From the NCBI GenBank assembly GCA_013433145.1, contig CM024187.1, forward strand, positions 15,241,826-15,305,825: a DNA stretch of 64,000 bases, given 5' to 3'. The position numbers and the translations under genes were made by a program. The stretch comes from Ascaris suum (Eukaryota; Nematoda; Chromadorea; Rhabditida; Ascarididae). The notes beneath the pieces were generated by a model. It did not search any database. It had not been told where the DNA came from and saw only the letters and a program-made list of their open reading frames with translations. Shown here in pieces: positions 38,143 through 50,500 of this stretch; within the stretch, counting starts at the first letter, position 1, and every line of letters starts with the position of its first letter.

Positions 38143-38185
38143 TCATATCGGTGATCCCGAGCGACTACGCGCATCGGGACTGCTC
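38143..38185 (-). CDS. rsp-6: rsp-6 terminal coding exon
   Basis: After the acceptor CTTTTTTCAG, 43 bp complete Arg from exon 4 and encode [13 protein letters not shown] and a TGA stop. The RS character and the phase match support it. The longer open frame at 38146-37943 on the same strand lies in the 3' UTR. Confidence 0.8.
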
Positions 38186-41100
38186 CTGAAAAAAGAAACA
38201 AAGATAACGTTGGATGTGACAGGTGGTCCAACCAGCATTCCACATTTGTAGCTGGTAAAATTCCACAACCGAAAAACAAGGAATGACGACAAGGAAATAA
38301 GACTTTCGATGACTTGGAGTCGGCAACAAAAACTTTAATGCTTAAAACTTTAATAAGACCCAGGTTTCTAACCACCACTTTTTGACCGCGATTTCCAAGC
38401 TCCTAACATTTCAATCACTACCCATCGGGCTCGCGAGTGCGCAGATTACACTCCACCGAAGGTTGTTTCGAAAGGGATTCACTGAATTTGTTTTTGGCAA
38501 TACACCTCTTAACAGATACGCATCACCAGCAGTTATCCCCACGCGACCTTTTCGCATATTCAAGGGCGCGATTCGACTTAGAGTTCTACCACAGTGAAAC
38601 AGTGTGATCTCTCCTTGCAGTTATGGAAGCGAAAATGGAGAAAAAAATATAGTGGAAGCAACCTAAGTAGCCTCTAGTTGAGATGTGAAACCCAAATCCG
38701 TGAAGCTGTACTGGAAAAGTTGGTAATTTGAACTTCTCGTAATTGGTAGCAAAAGAAAATAAAGCCTCGTTCGCACTCAGCGCCTTCGAAAACTCCTTTA
38801 AACAACCATCAATGAAATTCACAGGCCGTCATTTCGAATCCCATGATGGGATCCAATGACCGTAGAAGCACAAGAAAATCAGCAAATTCAGGCCGAAAAT
38901 CGCACTTGAAGTTCGTCTAAGTGAGGCATACGACTGGAATCAGAATTACATGACGCCCATTTCACATAACGCACAACGCAGTTAAGCGCAAAACATGGGC
39001 ATGATCGGTGTCGGAAACTCCCACTGAGTCCGCCAACACGACATGCAAATTGCAACGCAAAGACTCTGCGTTCCTAAGCGATAACGTTGGTAAAATACAC
39101 CGACCAATGCAACTGTGACATTTTGCGAAGTTTGGCTCAACCTCAAGTTGAACAACCTAGGTAACTGAGGAGTATATGAACTAACACTTGCTGAATACCA
39201 GAAGTGGAAGATCCTACATAACTAAGAAGTATAGGAATAACACTTAGTCTGAAAACAATTTGACAAAAACGCATGTAATGCACCCTTTTACTGCGCCAAA
39301 ATTTTGAAAGCGATGCTCACCTTTTCTCTAAAAATAGGTTGCAAACTTTGTGAATCAAAGGAAATCAGCCTCTGCTAATTTCTTGGAGGCCTCCGAGTAC
39401 TCATTCTCCATTCTCACCTTCCCCTTTCCCCTTCTGAGCATATTGAAACTCCCGAAAGTTGTCTGCGTTACAAACCTATAGTTACGAATGGAGAAAAGGC
39501 GCGTTGATCTTGTTGAAGATTGCTTTCATTAACTGCACGCACTATGGACTTTAAAAAGTTGCACAGATCATATTCACGCTGGAAAAAAGTAGCGCTATGT
39601 ATTTTTGAAAACGAACACTAGTATGCTAACCCGCCGAAAGCCCTAAAATTGGCAATTCGTAAGTGAAAAGCGAGCCTATTCCTGCAGAGTTATTCCATTA
39701 GTACAACAACTTTACGCGTTGCGTCATGCGCGGCTGACAGACAGGAAGTCATTTTTACTCACAACATCGAATCACATGCGCATGCACAAACTCCGACATG
39801 TCCGACTGCAAGTTCACAAATCATAGTAAGCGTCTCCTTTTTATTTGTCGACCCCGTCTTCAGGACCTCAATGGTGCGGTGGCAAATGATATCAAAAGGG
39901 AAATCTCGTGGAAAAATTACGTGAAATGTCGAACACAGTTATGAAGAATAGCTGCATGTTATAAAAAAGAAGTGTTTCTCCGACGGTCTAATTCAGAAAT
40001 AGTGGTACGCAATATCCTGAAGTGACAGGCATCAGCTGCAAAGCATAGAGTGCCAAAGATGGCTGACGAGATTACCCAAGATTAGGAAATGAATGCATAG
40101 TCCGATTCGGAAATTACCCAAGATCAGAGGATGGATGAATAGCCCGATTCCGAAATCAAATCAGTCAAGTTCAACAGACAACGAATGCATAATTGATGAG
40201 CAGAAATCTTGTACAGGATGGAAACTGACTTATAAGTAATACAGAGGAGCCACTTACCGCACTGGACTAGCACTTTCCCTCTTGTCGTCGTACCTTGGTG
40301 AGCCACGCATAGGAGGCGAGCGAGAGCGGCTGCGACCGCGATATGGAGAGCGTGAACGTGACCTCAAAATCATAAGTGGGCATATATACATATGTGTCGA
40401 GCTCGTAAATAATCTTACATCAACAAAATCTCGCTACTGTCAACAACTGCACATTACCGAACCCTACTCGTAACTGTTTTAAGCGATGCAAATCGCACTT
40501 GCTGAGCTATTCTCCTCCACTCCACTCTTCTCTCAACTTCGCTGAATACCCGAAATCTTATACGTGAGTTTCAAAGGCATGTCTTCATTTGCACTCAAAA
40601 ACGGTGAACAGGAATGGCACCACCATCTTCAGCGCTGGAAAATCCTACCTGAAATGTGTGAATTCAGAAAGCACCGTCACACTTAGTGGTCTAAAAAGCG
40701 GTCATTTTCCTGCTAATAAACATCAAAACCTTGCCCGCTTAGCTAAACTTCGATGCTCATGTCTATACGCAATGTTCAAGGCAGTCGTATGACTCACATC
40801 GAAAGCAAACTCCTATTATGATCTTCAACCAAAATAGTTCCCTCGTGCAAAAGCAACTCGTTTCCTTTTAAAACGCTCACCTCACACCAAGAAAAAACTC
40901 AAAAACTAATTGTTATGATATAATTTCTTTATAAAGTAAGAAAAATATCCCCCTCCCCCCCCCCCCAAAAAAACAGCTCATTTACGTTATATCGACTGTT
41001 CCTATTAAAGCATTTGAAACCACCTTCAAATCTTACCTTCGAAATGCAAAAAAAGATAAAATAAAGAGTAAGGTAAACTCGTTACTCAAAAATTGTGGAA

Positions 41101-42247
41101 AGCGGTCTGAAAAAAGGGGGAACCCAAAAAGATTACTGAGTGTTTAGAGCAGAAGGGAGGTCGCTTTAGTTGCTGAGGGGGTAGCCGATTAGAATTGAAT
41201 ATAGGCTATAACGACGAGAAGTGTAGACGCGTCATTTTTGCGTAGAGCTGTAGAACGAAGCAGGAAGGGACACGAGAAGTGACGCAGTGGAGGACGCAGT
41301 GCGCTAAAATTAAACCAAGTATCAACCAAATTTATATGAAACAAAACCCCGCAGCTACCAAACGCCGTCATTTTTAGTTTGCCCGAGTCAAATTCACATT
41401 TCCCCCCCCCCCCCCCTCCCCCTCATCTTGTTAATCAAACCAACAGGCACTCCATGCCACAAATCCTGCCAGTTCCAATTCAACACCGGCGTTCCCTCTA
41501 TAGCTTTGCCACAGGATGGAAGCAAAATATGGAACCTGTGGCCATTTATGTATATCACGAACCAGCCAGTCAAGATATACTAAAGTGAAATACAGAAGCA
41601 TAATATCCCTGAACACTGCTCAACTATGCTGCCGTTATCAACTCCAGAACGAACATGCAAGCAGCAAAGCCCAGCTTCAAACACTTTTAACAGCTAACAC
41701 TCCCACGCCCAGACACCGAAAAGTTTACTAAGACGCTAATCAGTAATTTTCGAAACAGGTAAAAATTTGGCAGGGAAAGCGTGGTCAATCGGGAAATTTT
41801 ATGAAATGTACCTACGAATGAGCTACTGAAGGGAGTGAAGAGGTAACTTTGCACTTTCGAAATGGAATAATTAAACACATGCATACCAATACGTCATTTT
41901 CAATAACACACACTCAAACTGTACAGAGAAAGATGGAAAAAAATTAAATTAGCTGAAACAATATTGCTTAGGAATATCGACCATTAGTCACAACACTCAT
42001 TATTCTGCCGTTTAAGAGATCTTGTTAAAAACCGAAACAAGCAAACTTCACACCCGTTCAAACCATAGCACACCTATATAAACTACTCTACATTTCGTTT
42101 GCATTACCCCGCCTCTTCCCCCCTAAAAACGTTTCCGTTTTTACACCGTAAGGCTGAGATCTGCGAAAACCGGATGCGTATATGCGTACGAAATTAGCCA
42201 AAAGCGAAAACTTAAACTGTATTGCGGGTACGCTCATGCATATGTCA

Positions 42248-42329
<82 letters not shown>

Positions 42330-45300
42330 CCAAAGTCAAAAAGAATCAACTTCTAAATAGGAGATGCACAAATTGAGGGAAAGCAATCAACGGAATAACG
42401 AAACCAACCATGGAAAGGAAAGCGTAGTGACATCAGCTAGAATGAATTTATCATCCGTGACGTAAAATTTTGCATGCCTTATAGAAATGTTATTCTTTAC
42501 TGAACGAGAATAAGCAACGAACGATTTCTGGCTCGAAAATAAAAGCTATACTACAAAGCAGCACCCTCAAAGTGTTACATGTTGTGAGGTGGCATATATC
42601 AGTCAAACTCATCGCACATATAGAGAAACTGTTGTCGTTTGCGAAAGGAAATACCCTGCAGAGAAGGGAACCTTCAAAAAGTGTTTCGATTGGCACCTAA
42701 GCAATCAAATTTAATCACCAATGCTTTCCGAAATTCCCAACCGAATCCACACAAAACATAAGCCTACTCCCAACACAACAAAACGAGCCTCCATCCACAT
42801 CCATATACACCAAAAAACACACCTACACGCCAAGCAGATGGTCTTAGTTGTAGGTGGCCAATAGAAGTTATCGTAAAATTTGTGGGTGGCCACATTAATG
42901 AAACGGAAAATGCAACAACAGATGAAAGTTAGCGGCTCACTACAACGTTTTATAGAAACTAGAGCAGAAAACATTCCAAACAATCATATCCACCACTGCA
43001 GAGTTATTCTACATCCACTGTGAGCAACGAGCGTGACAATGTGACGCACACAAGAATGGCAACAGCATGCATCACAAACTTTCGACAATGCAAGTAAGTC
43101 ATGGCTCCGTCATCTCAAATCTCCTTTACAAGGCAAAACCATCTTGCCCTATAATACCTAGCTTCGCTGAGGCAATTCCCTTGCTAAGTATGCCAAAATG
43201 GTGATCAACTTTTCATCCAATTGCATTTTGATCCAACTGATCCAACTGAGAAATTAAAAGCACTTTACATCAATTCTCATGCTTGAAGCATTCAAAATAA
43301 TCCAAATTATTAGCAATATTATGCATAAAACTTATGGTGCAACCACTTTATCACTAAGATAAGAGATCTTACAGCTCATCGCGAGGTTATCATTCTTTAG
43401 ACCAGAACATGGTCGTCTTGTAAAATTAACTGGCGTTTGGTCAACTGTCAGTTCACAAAATAAGCAAGGTGAACTTATAACAACAGCTAGCAAGGCTAAG
43501 CACCGCGGGCAAACCGATGCAGTCGGATGCGACAGGCATAAATGAGAAAAATTCAACAAGAAGAAGATGTAAAGCGGCCAAGAAGCAGCAAAAAACCCAC
43601 TTCAGATGGGCAGAAACGGCGCGGGGCAAGACGAAATGTGGTTAGGAAGCTGCTGCGGGAACGAGACGTGCACGCTGAGGCGATTCGCTGGGGTGCGGAC
43701 GATCGCTAAAACAAAAGCTATCGCCCACATTGGACCCCACGATAAGCATTCTATTTCAACACACTTTTCCCCTTCCCCACCCCCCCCCCCCCCCCCCACT
43801 CCAATCCCTCTCCCTCAGTTAAGCTTTATGCTTGCAATAAGTTTCCCTGATAAAATGATGTGCGTTGCATATCCAGCTCAAACAGAATTTCAGATAATCC
43901 ACTGAAAATTAATGCCAACTTCACACGGAGAGAAAACAACGCGACCCCTGAAGCATTTCTCTTAGCACCATACTTGACGCGAAACGCTACGATGAGTGTG
44001 CGTTTCGAACTCGGCTACCCTTAAAACAAAAGCAACGCAGAAAAAAGAAAAGAAGCACTGCTGTCCTCTCGCTATCGCCCGATCCCCCAATAACAAGCCA
44101 TGAAATACAAACTCTGAGCAATCGGCGATAAAGCAGAAGAATGATGGGTGAACGTCGGTTGCGGTATGGTAAGCAGGATCTGGGAGTTGGGAATGTAGGC
44201 ACAGTACGTTTCATACAAACCATACTTCGTAAGCCACAAAGTAACCGCATGCTAAAGTATGACAATTCAGGCGAATCACTGCTAGCAGACTGCGTAATTT
44301 TTCCTCTTCGATTTAGTGTGCAAGCCGATACGATTCTAGGTCAAATATAAACGAGGGAAAGACTTGACAAGGCTTAGTAATTACGCACACCTTACAAGAA
44401 GTTGCACAGTGCCCAGTTTGTGGAGCCACTATAAAAGAACCCGAATCGCTTAATTCAACCAACATCGAACACACCTAAGGAAGCGCAACTTTCTCATCAC
44501 ACCTCACACCAGCTTATCGCTTCAGCGATATCTTATAGAAGCAAGTCACTTACCGCACAAACCCGACCCTTCTCTAACTTGAGACTTTAGCAACTAAACA
44601 TGGCTCAATCAGACATACCTCGAGAATCGACCACCTCGGGAACCCCCGTAGTCCGGTGCACCATTGCGCCTTCGACCGTGAGAAAGCTCAACACGCGCAC
44701 GAACACCGCAAATACGTCTGCAAACAGTCAACCGATGAAAGCATAGAAACAAGTAGGTAAATCAAATAGAATAAAAGTAAATGAAAAAATAAACGAAATT
44801 TGTCATAGATAATAATCAGTTAGGGAGCGGCGTTCTTTCCCTGCATCAAACATTATGGTGGCATGTTTCAGCAAATGCAGGGTGTCGAAAAATTCACTGA
44901 CTTCGAAGAAATTATACTGAAGCTACAGGAAATTCGTTGATATTTCATAGATTAGAGAATATTAACCTTACACTTAAAGGGTATAATTCATTAAAAGAGA
45001 AAATTACGGCAGGCACGAATTGAAGATCAATTACGGAAACTTCAGCTTTAAAACACCCCTCGGCACGGTGTGAAACGCTGGCATTTTTAACTGACACTGT
45101 GACTTGGTCTCGCAGACTCAACTTAACACCTTACATAAAACGATAAATGAAATTTACGCAACTGGAACACAGCTTTATTGTTTCATGCCAAGAGAGGATC
45201 GATCAGACAGCCTAAAGCTGACGCTGCTGTTAAGTTCTTCAAGATGGAAGTTACAGTCCCATCGCATAACGTAAGTCTACGTACTGTGCAACGGACCGCC

Positions 45301-47578
45301 AAGAAGCAGTACATGCGCCCAGAGAAATCGGACGATATCAAACTAAGAAAACCATATAATCAATACGCCTGTAAATGTGAATAAAATTCGCGGCAAGCAG
45401 CAGGAAAACGTGATAAAAGCCTGACCCGACCATGCAAAGAAAATGCTGGCTAGGACCTGCGGCCGAAAAGGCGGGAAAAAGGCGCGACACCTTACCAATC
45501 GCGTAACGAATTATCAAGAGGAGAAGAAAAGATGAAACAAGGTTGGTAAAAAATAGGACACACTAGAAGTAATTGAACAAAGTGTAACGAGGTCGGAGCA
45601 TGTATGAAAAACAATGAAAAGCAACGGAAAAAGTGAAATACGGTTGCAGAATTCGAGGAAAAAAAGCCGACGCTTCAGGAAAATGCTTCTATTTTTTTCT
45701 TCTTGACTTTAACTTTCACTGCCACATCTCTACCATTTCGCGTACACCGTCACAGTGACTCCCCATTGCTGAATATCACAAAGACTCACCTTTACTGGCA
45801 AACTCACTTTATCAAGTAAGCATGCAAGGAAGATAAAATGGGATGAAGGACCGTGAACTCACGTTCCGTCAAGTGCTCGAACAGCATCCTCAGCATCACG
45901 ACTATCTTCAAATTCGATGAATGCAAAACCAGGTGGGCGGCGTGCTACCCATACTTTACGAATACGCCCAAAACGATGAAATGCATCCTCCAACTAAAAC
46001 ATTTAGTACATAATAACAAAGAACACAAATCATCTTTAAAGTAAATGAAGTGCTCAGCGTCAAATTTCCTTTATGGAAAATCCCTCGTTCACAGTAAAGT
46101 TCACTGTCAAACAGTGCGCAAAGGTGAACGAATTTAAGAGCAATAAATCAAGCACTCGAAGGTTTATTGCGCAGCGGCAATTAGTAGCTTCATTTCGGAA
46201 TCAAAACAGCCCCAGACTATTTCGATATCAAAACAGTCATCAACCACCCCGGTTGACGGGACTAGCCGTCTGACTTCGAAGGTTCCAGTATTAGTCGAAG
46301 AATATCGTTGTTAACCCCTTAAATTTTAATCTATTCAAGGTTTCTTTTAGAGGATTCAACGCCAAACAAAAAATGCGCGAAGAGGTATCACAGGCAACAG
46401 CCGTTCCATATAATCCCCCGAAACCCCCACATACTTTTTTCTTCCAAAAGTCATCAAAATTTCATCACGAAAAAATGAAAGCATTATGAGTTATAAAAGA
46501 CCGAAGCGAAAACGATATCCTCAAATGATCTGACGCTGTTACTGGGCGCAATGCACCAGGATCTATTCAAATAACCTTTCAGTTTTTCTGTTTTTTCATT
46601 GCAAATTTTAGTTTCTCAGCAGGAAGTGATTTTTTTTGTTTGATCTCCCCTTCAAGCAATACTCGCTGTTGCACAAAACAAAGACTGAAGTTGTGGCCGT
46701 TCCATAAGTTTCCTATTTGTTGATCAGCTTATCGACTTGAACATGAACCGCTAACACACCACACTCAAAGGCTCTTTTTTTGCGACGCATCGTTAACCAT
46801 CTTGCATCACCCACACTTTGCACGCCTAACAAACATTCAGAATATTACGTTGAAAGTCATATGAATATACTGCAACGCTCTGAAAACCACCCGTGGTTTC
46901 CCAGTTAATCACGCTTGCGGTGATTTTTGGAGTTCACCTATCCCTCTCTTCCCCTTTCGCCCTCGTTCGACCCCTTCTCCCTTTGTAAGTTTATTCTCAG
47001 CATATATTTGAACCTCGCTATATACCGTGATCCTCTTGGTTCATTAGCTGAAGTATAGCCGGCAAGAAATCTAAATATAAAAAACAAAAAATAGATTCAT
47101 TTACAGACGTCCACCCCTTCGCGAACTATCTCTATCAAAGCAGTCATATAATTCACAATGTGGCATAAACCAGCATTCAACGAAACTAGGCTCAAAATAT
47201 TCCGTTAAGAAGGTTTCTGCGAATGAGCAATGTTGACGGAAGCAACGATGCATGAAAAGTATACCACATTCAAGCCAAGCACTCTATTGAATTTCTGCTT
47301 TCGTAACAGTTGAAGGGGATCATAACCGCGGCATCTTGAATAAAGAGACAGCTGGTTTGAAGCGGTCAACCACTCCTCCCCTCATCGCTTTCCTCAAATT
47401 TTCGGCGAAAACAGCCAGCTCCCGAAAATCAACACAGAGTTACATTGAATTAAGAATAGCAAGGAGGCTGCAATCAAAAGAAGCACTTTGAAAATTTAGA
47501 AACCTCCTGGGAAGTGGCGTCATTTGGCAAACCGCCAACATAAACCTTGCAATCCAGTCCGTCTGCGCGTCGAGACAT
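38143..47578 (-). CDS. rsp-6: SR splicing factor, SRSF3/SRSF7 type
   Basis: Nuclear SR protein that binds exonic enhancers and promotes splice-site use. Exons on the minus strand: 47578-47504, 45993-45863, 44717-44619, 40362-40258, 38185-38143, giving 150 aa with all phases matching. The RRM has RNP2 CKVYVGGL (10-17) and RNP1 [10 protein letters not shown] (44-53), then [20 protein letters not shown]. The SRSF3-like turn [14 protein letters not shown] is intact. The RS tail follows: [17 protein letters not shown], later [13 protein letters not shown] then TGA. There is no zinc knuckle, so it is closer to SRSF3 than SRSF7. C. elegans RSP-6 is somewhat longer, so the RS domain here is compact. 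Introns are 1.5, 1.1, 4.3 and 2.1 kb. Alternative exons are likely in the two RS-side introns. Confidence 0.93.
40071..40157. repeat. 42-bp tandem duplication in rsp-6 intron 4
   Basis: Two adjacent copies, ATTACCCAAGATTAGGAAAT... and ATTACCCAAGATCAGAGGAT..., each ending with a CCGATTC.GAA segment. They sit about 100 bp past the exon 4 donor. Confidence 0.8.
40949..41423. repeat. Two poly-C tracts in rsp-6 intron 3
   Basis: C runs at 40949-40966 (interrupted once) and 41402-41423 (interrupted once), pyrimidine-rich on the plus strand and G-rich on the transcribed RNA. A third lies at about 43781-43798. Confidence 0.85.
42251..42326. repeat. (TA)n microsatellite
   Basis: About 76 bp of uninterrupted AT alternation in rsp-6 intron 3. 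Confidence 0.97.
43601..43705 (-). other. rsp-6: Candidate poison cassette exon in rsp-6 intron 3
   Basis: An excellent acceptor (GCTTTTGTTTTAG) opens a GC-rich 105-bp segment ending at a CTGAA|GTGGGT donor. Spliced after exon 3 it reads [20 protein letters not shown] and then TAA (43642-43644), upstream of the RS domain. Inclusion would truncate the protein and target the mRNA for decay. SR genes, SRSF3 included, autoregulate through such premature-stop exons in the same part of the gene. Predicted only. Confidence 0.45.
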
Positions 47579-47583
47579 TAAAA

Positions 47584-47589
47584 TCTGCA
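47584..47589 (-). promoter_or_regulatory. Likely trans-splice acceptor of rsp-6
   Basis: The minus strand reads CCTATTGCAG and then six bases (ATTTTA) before the ATG at 47578. The short leader and good acceptor suggest spliced-leader addition. Confidence 0.5.
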
Positions 47590-50500
47590 ATAGGCGAACA
47601 TCTTAGGCACTGGCACATCGACGACATCAGCTAACGCCAATGTTGGGCCAAATCGTCCCTTTCGAATCGAACATATCATACCGAAACACAAAGAAATTAG
47701 CTTCATTGCATAACTTCCTCCTAGAAGTGCTATAACGATAACCATACAAGTTAGGGCCTTGAGTTTAATGTCTTTCCTGCTCCCTTTTCTGTATTTCGAT
47801 CTCCTAAGCAAACGGGCTGCCCAAACACATCGAAAGAAAGAAAAGAACAATTGGGAAACCGACCGACTGCAAAAATTCCAAACCCAGAAAGCGTCTTACC
47901 CGACAAACAGAACTACAATTACGCCCCCATATTTTTTTTCGCCACATTTGAGAACTAATGAGTCAAACGAAACGTAATGAATCGCACTTTGCCTTAACCT
48001 TCTTTAGGTGTCAATATTGCCTAATCAAGCGTTAGATTTACGCATCTTCTTTTTGAAAGAGAACACTTTGTGTTGTTGAAATAAAAACGAATTGTACTCG
48101 TTTATTTTGGAGGAACCCAAAGTTATACTTCGTTGGAAAAAAAGAATTCTTTTTGTGCTGAGGTTTAAAAAGTAAATTTCTCATAAGGTTTTACTGTAAC
48201 AGTTCAAAAAATCGAAACCGTTTGATGGCGCTACTGTTTATTATAGTGGACTGGTTCTCCGATCTCAAGGTTCCCGGGTCGTCAATGAACTGCAACGGGC
48301 ATGACACCTGAAGTCTGCTCAGCGACAAAAATGCCACGAAGTTTGGCAGCGATTTTAGAACACCAGACAGCAGGTATGTGATATGCGACAGCGCCTTCTT
48401 CACCTCACCTTTCGAAACCTAGACTTTTAGATTCTTGAGCGTAGCAGAAACCTGGATTACGAACATGTCCCCCTCTACCTTCGCTTGTTTCATGGCGCAG
48501 CAACCAAACGAAAAACATGAGTCAGAGGAAATTTAAGGACCGCCATGAACTTCGGAATTTGGAATAAGTTTTGGAAATTTTGGATGAACATTTTAGTGTT
48601 CTGCGGCGATAACATTGTAATGGATTATGTGGAGAGGGAAATGTGCAAATTACAGTGCTTGTCCGTGTTACAATAAGCTTTAAAGCAAACCACCGATATA
48701 CTCCCACTAACGCCTAACATTTTCTTCCTTATTTTCTCGTGGTCCCTACAACAACCACAACCCTACATCAACGAGTTTCACGGGAAAAAGACAGAAGAGC
48801 AATCACAACTGAACTGATCGGACACCTTCCTTACTGCAACACTTTGTGGGAGATCGAGATACAGAAAGTAAAGAATTACAAAATCCTATCCAAATTTACA
48901 AATATATTTAACTTATTACAAATAATTTAATCACTAATACAATTTACAATTTACAATTACAAATACAAATCCTTCCAAATTCTCAAACACATCTCTCCCC
49001 TAGCAACAACCATTACAGCCGCAAGGAACTTAATCTCATTTATATTAATTACGAAACAACACACAAATGTTAATCGATTGTTGCACTCAGGCTCGAGTGA
49101 TCGAAACTACCGTATCTTTTACAACAATGCTAAGACCTACAAAATTCAAATTCAATTTGGAATACAGCTAGATATTATTTTCGTCAAATCGCTGATAACC
49201 CTTCTAATGTTTAAGTGGTGCATTTATAAATATATTGTATAAATATATTATTACTATTAATTAACAGTCAATGTCATAGGAGGACAATGTAATCAGAGAT
49301 GTGCCTTGAGGGGAGGTTGGGGAGTCGAGTGGTGGAAGGGTGAGGGAGTTTAGCGGGGCGCTGATGTTTCATATTGTTCGTGTGTATATTAACGATGTTT
49401 ACGATGAAAGATCTGCAGAGTTATTTTAATGAAACTTCCATCAGCTTCATCAAAACTTTCAATGATTGAAACTTCCATCAAATTTAATTTCCTGCGGGAA
49501 AACCTTGGTAGTATCTGTGGGTGGTCGAAAGCTGGCTGTCATATTTTTTGCGAAGCAATTGTTGCCTGATGCACTTTGCTTCCCGTTTCATACCTTCAAA
49601 GAGCCCACTTTTGTTACTCATAGAGATTGGCGTCCGTGATTTCCGCATGAGCACCTTTCCCAATCTTTAACGGGTCCAACACTACTTAGAACTATTCACA
49701 GAAACAGCTTTCGTGCTTGCAGACAATATATTCAGATCCTTCCAGCACCAATATTTGACATACTATCGACATGCCATAGCATAATCCTCAAAAACTGACT
49801 CTTATGGGGTCACCACATTTACCTTCAGACTTATAGCTCACTGAAACATTCAGAAGTACTCTATCCGTTTTACACTACAGAAATTCAACAGCTCAAATGA
49901 AAGTGCCTGAATATAAATCTCGTTTCCAAATGTTTGACCTGCAGCGATCTGAATAACGGTGAGCGGTTTCCTCCTACTACTGTCCCATAGAATATAAACG
50001 GTTTCTCAGGATTTTATACGCTTATTTTATAATTTTCGTTTCCAAAAAACACAGTGGCAACGCCTTGTCTGCGCATGTTTGTGTACGTCATTGAGTCTGA
50101 CTGTGAAGCAGTTCCAAGGGAGGAGCGAAGGAGGATATTGGAAAATTTTGATGGAGGAGCTAAGGAGGAAAACACCACAAGATCATCCTCTACTATATTT
50201 CATGCTCATCCGTCAGTATCTAAAAGAGTTGGAGAAATTCGAATATGGATAAGCTTGCATGTGTTTTACACAGGTCGATATTAAATTTTACATCACTTTG
50301 TATATCAGGGTCACAAACAATTAATCTTTTATGGCTTTCTACGGATGGTTGTATTAATTAACCTCTATATTAGTATTAATTAACGTCTGTACTATTTGTT
50401 GTTGACCCTTGAAAGTGGGATGAACAGGTGGGTAGCATCCGAAAGCGCATATCGTGTCAGCTCTTCTGGCGCAACTTCGGACGCGAAATATAGAGGAAGA

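Larger units (their letters stand above)
40363..44618. other. rsp-6 intron 3
   Basis: 4.3 kb, the longest intron of the gene, between the RRM-end exon and the RS exon. It holds the candidate poison exon, poly-C tracts and a TA microsatellite. No independent gene is seen. Confidence 0.6.

Noticed and set aside
37943..38378. Minus-strand frames of 67 and 143 codons
   Set aside because: They overlap the last rsp-6 exon and its 3' UTR out of frame. The RS-coding frame with phase agreement is preferred.
43606..43905. 99-codon plus-strand frame with a poly-Pro run
   Set aside because: The proline run is a poly-C tract, and the rest is antisense to a segment of rsp-6 intron 3.
45178..45384. Plus-strand frame with [11 protein letters not shown], reminiscent of a transposase helix-turn-helix
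   Set aside because: Too short, no catalytic DDE/D residues, no terminal inverted repeats seen; lies in an rsp-6 intron.
50054..50284. 76-codon plus-strand frame (EREER-rich) after a possible acceptor
   Set aside because: No domain, no partner exon, no clear donor; left as unannotated intergenic sequence.
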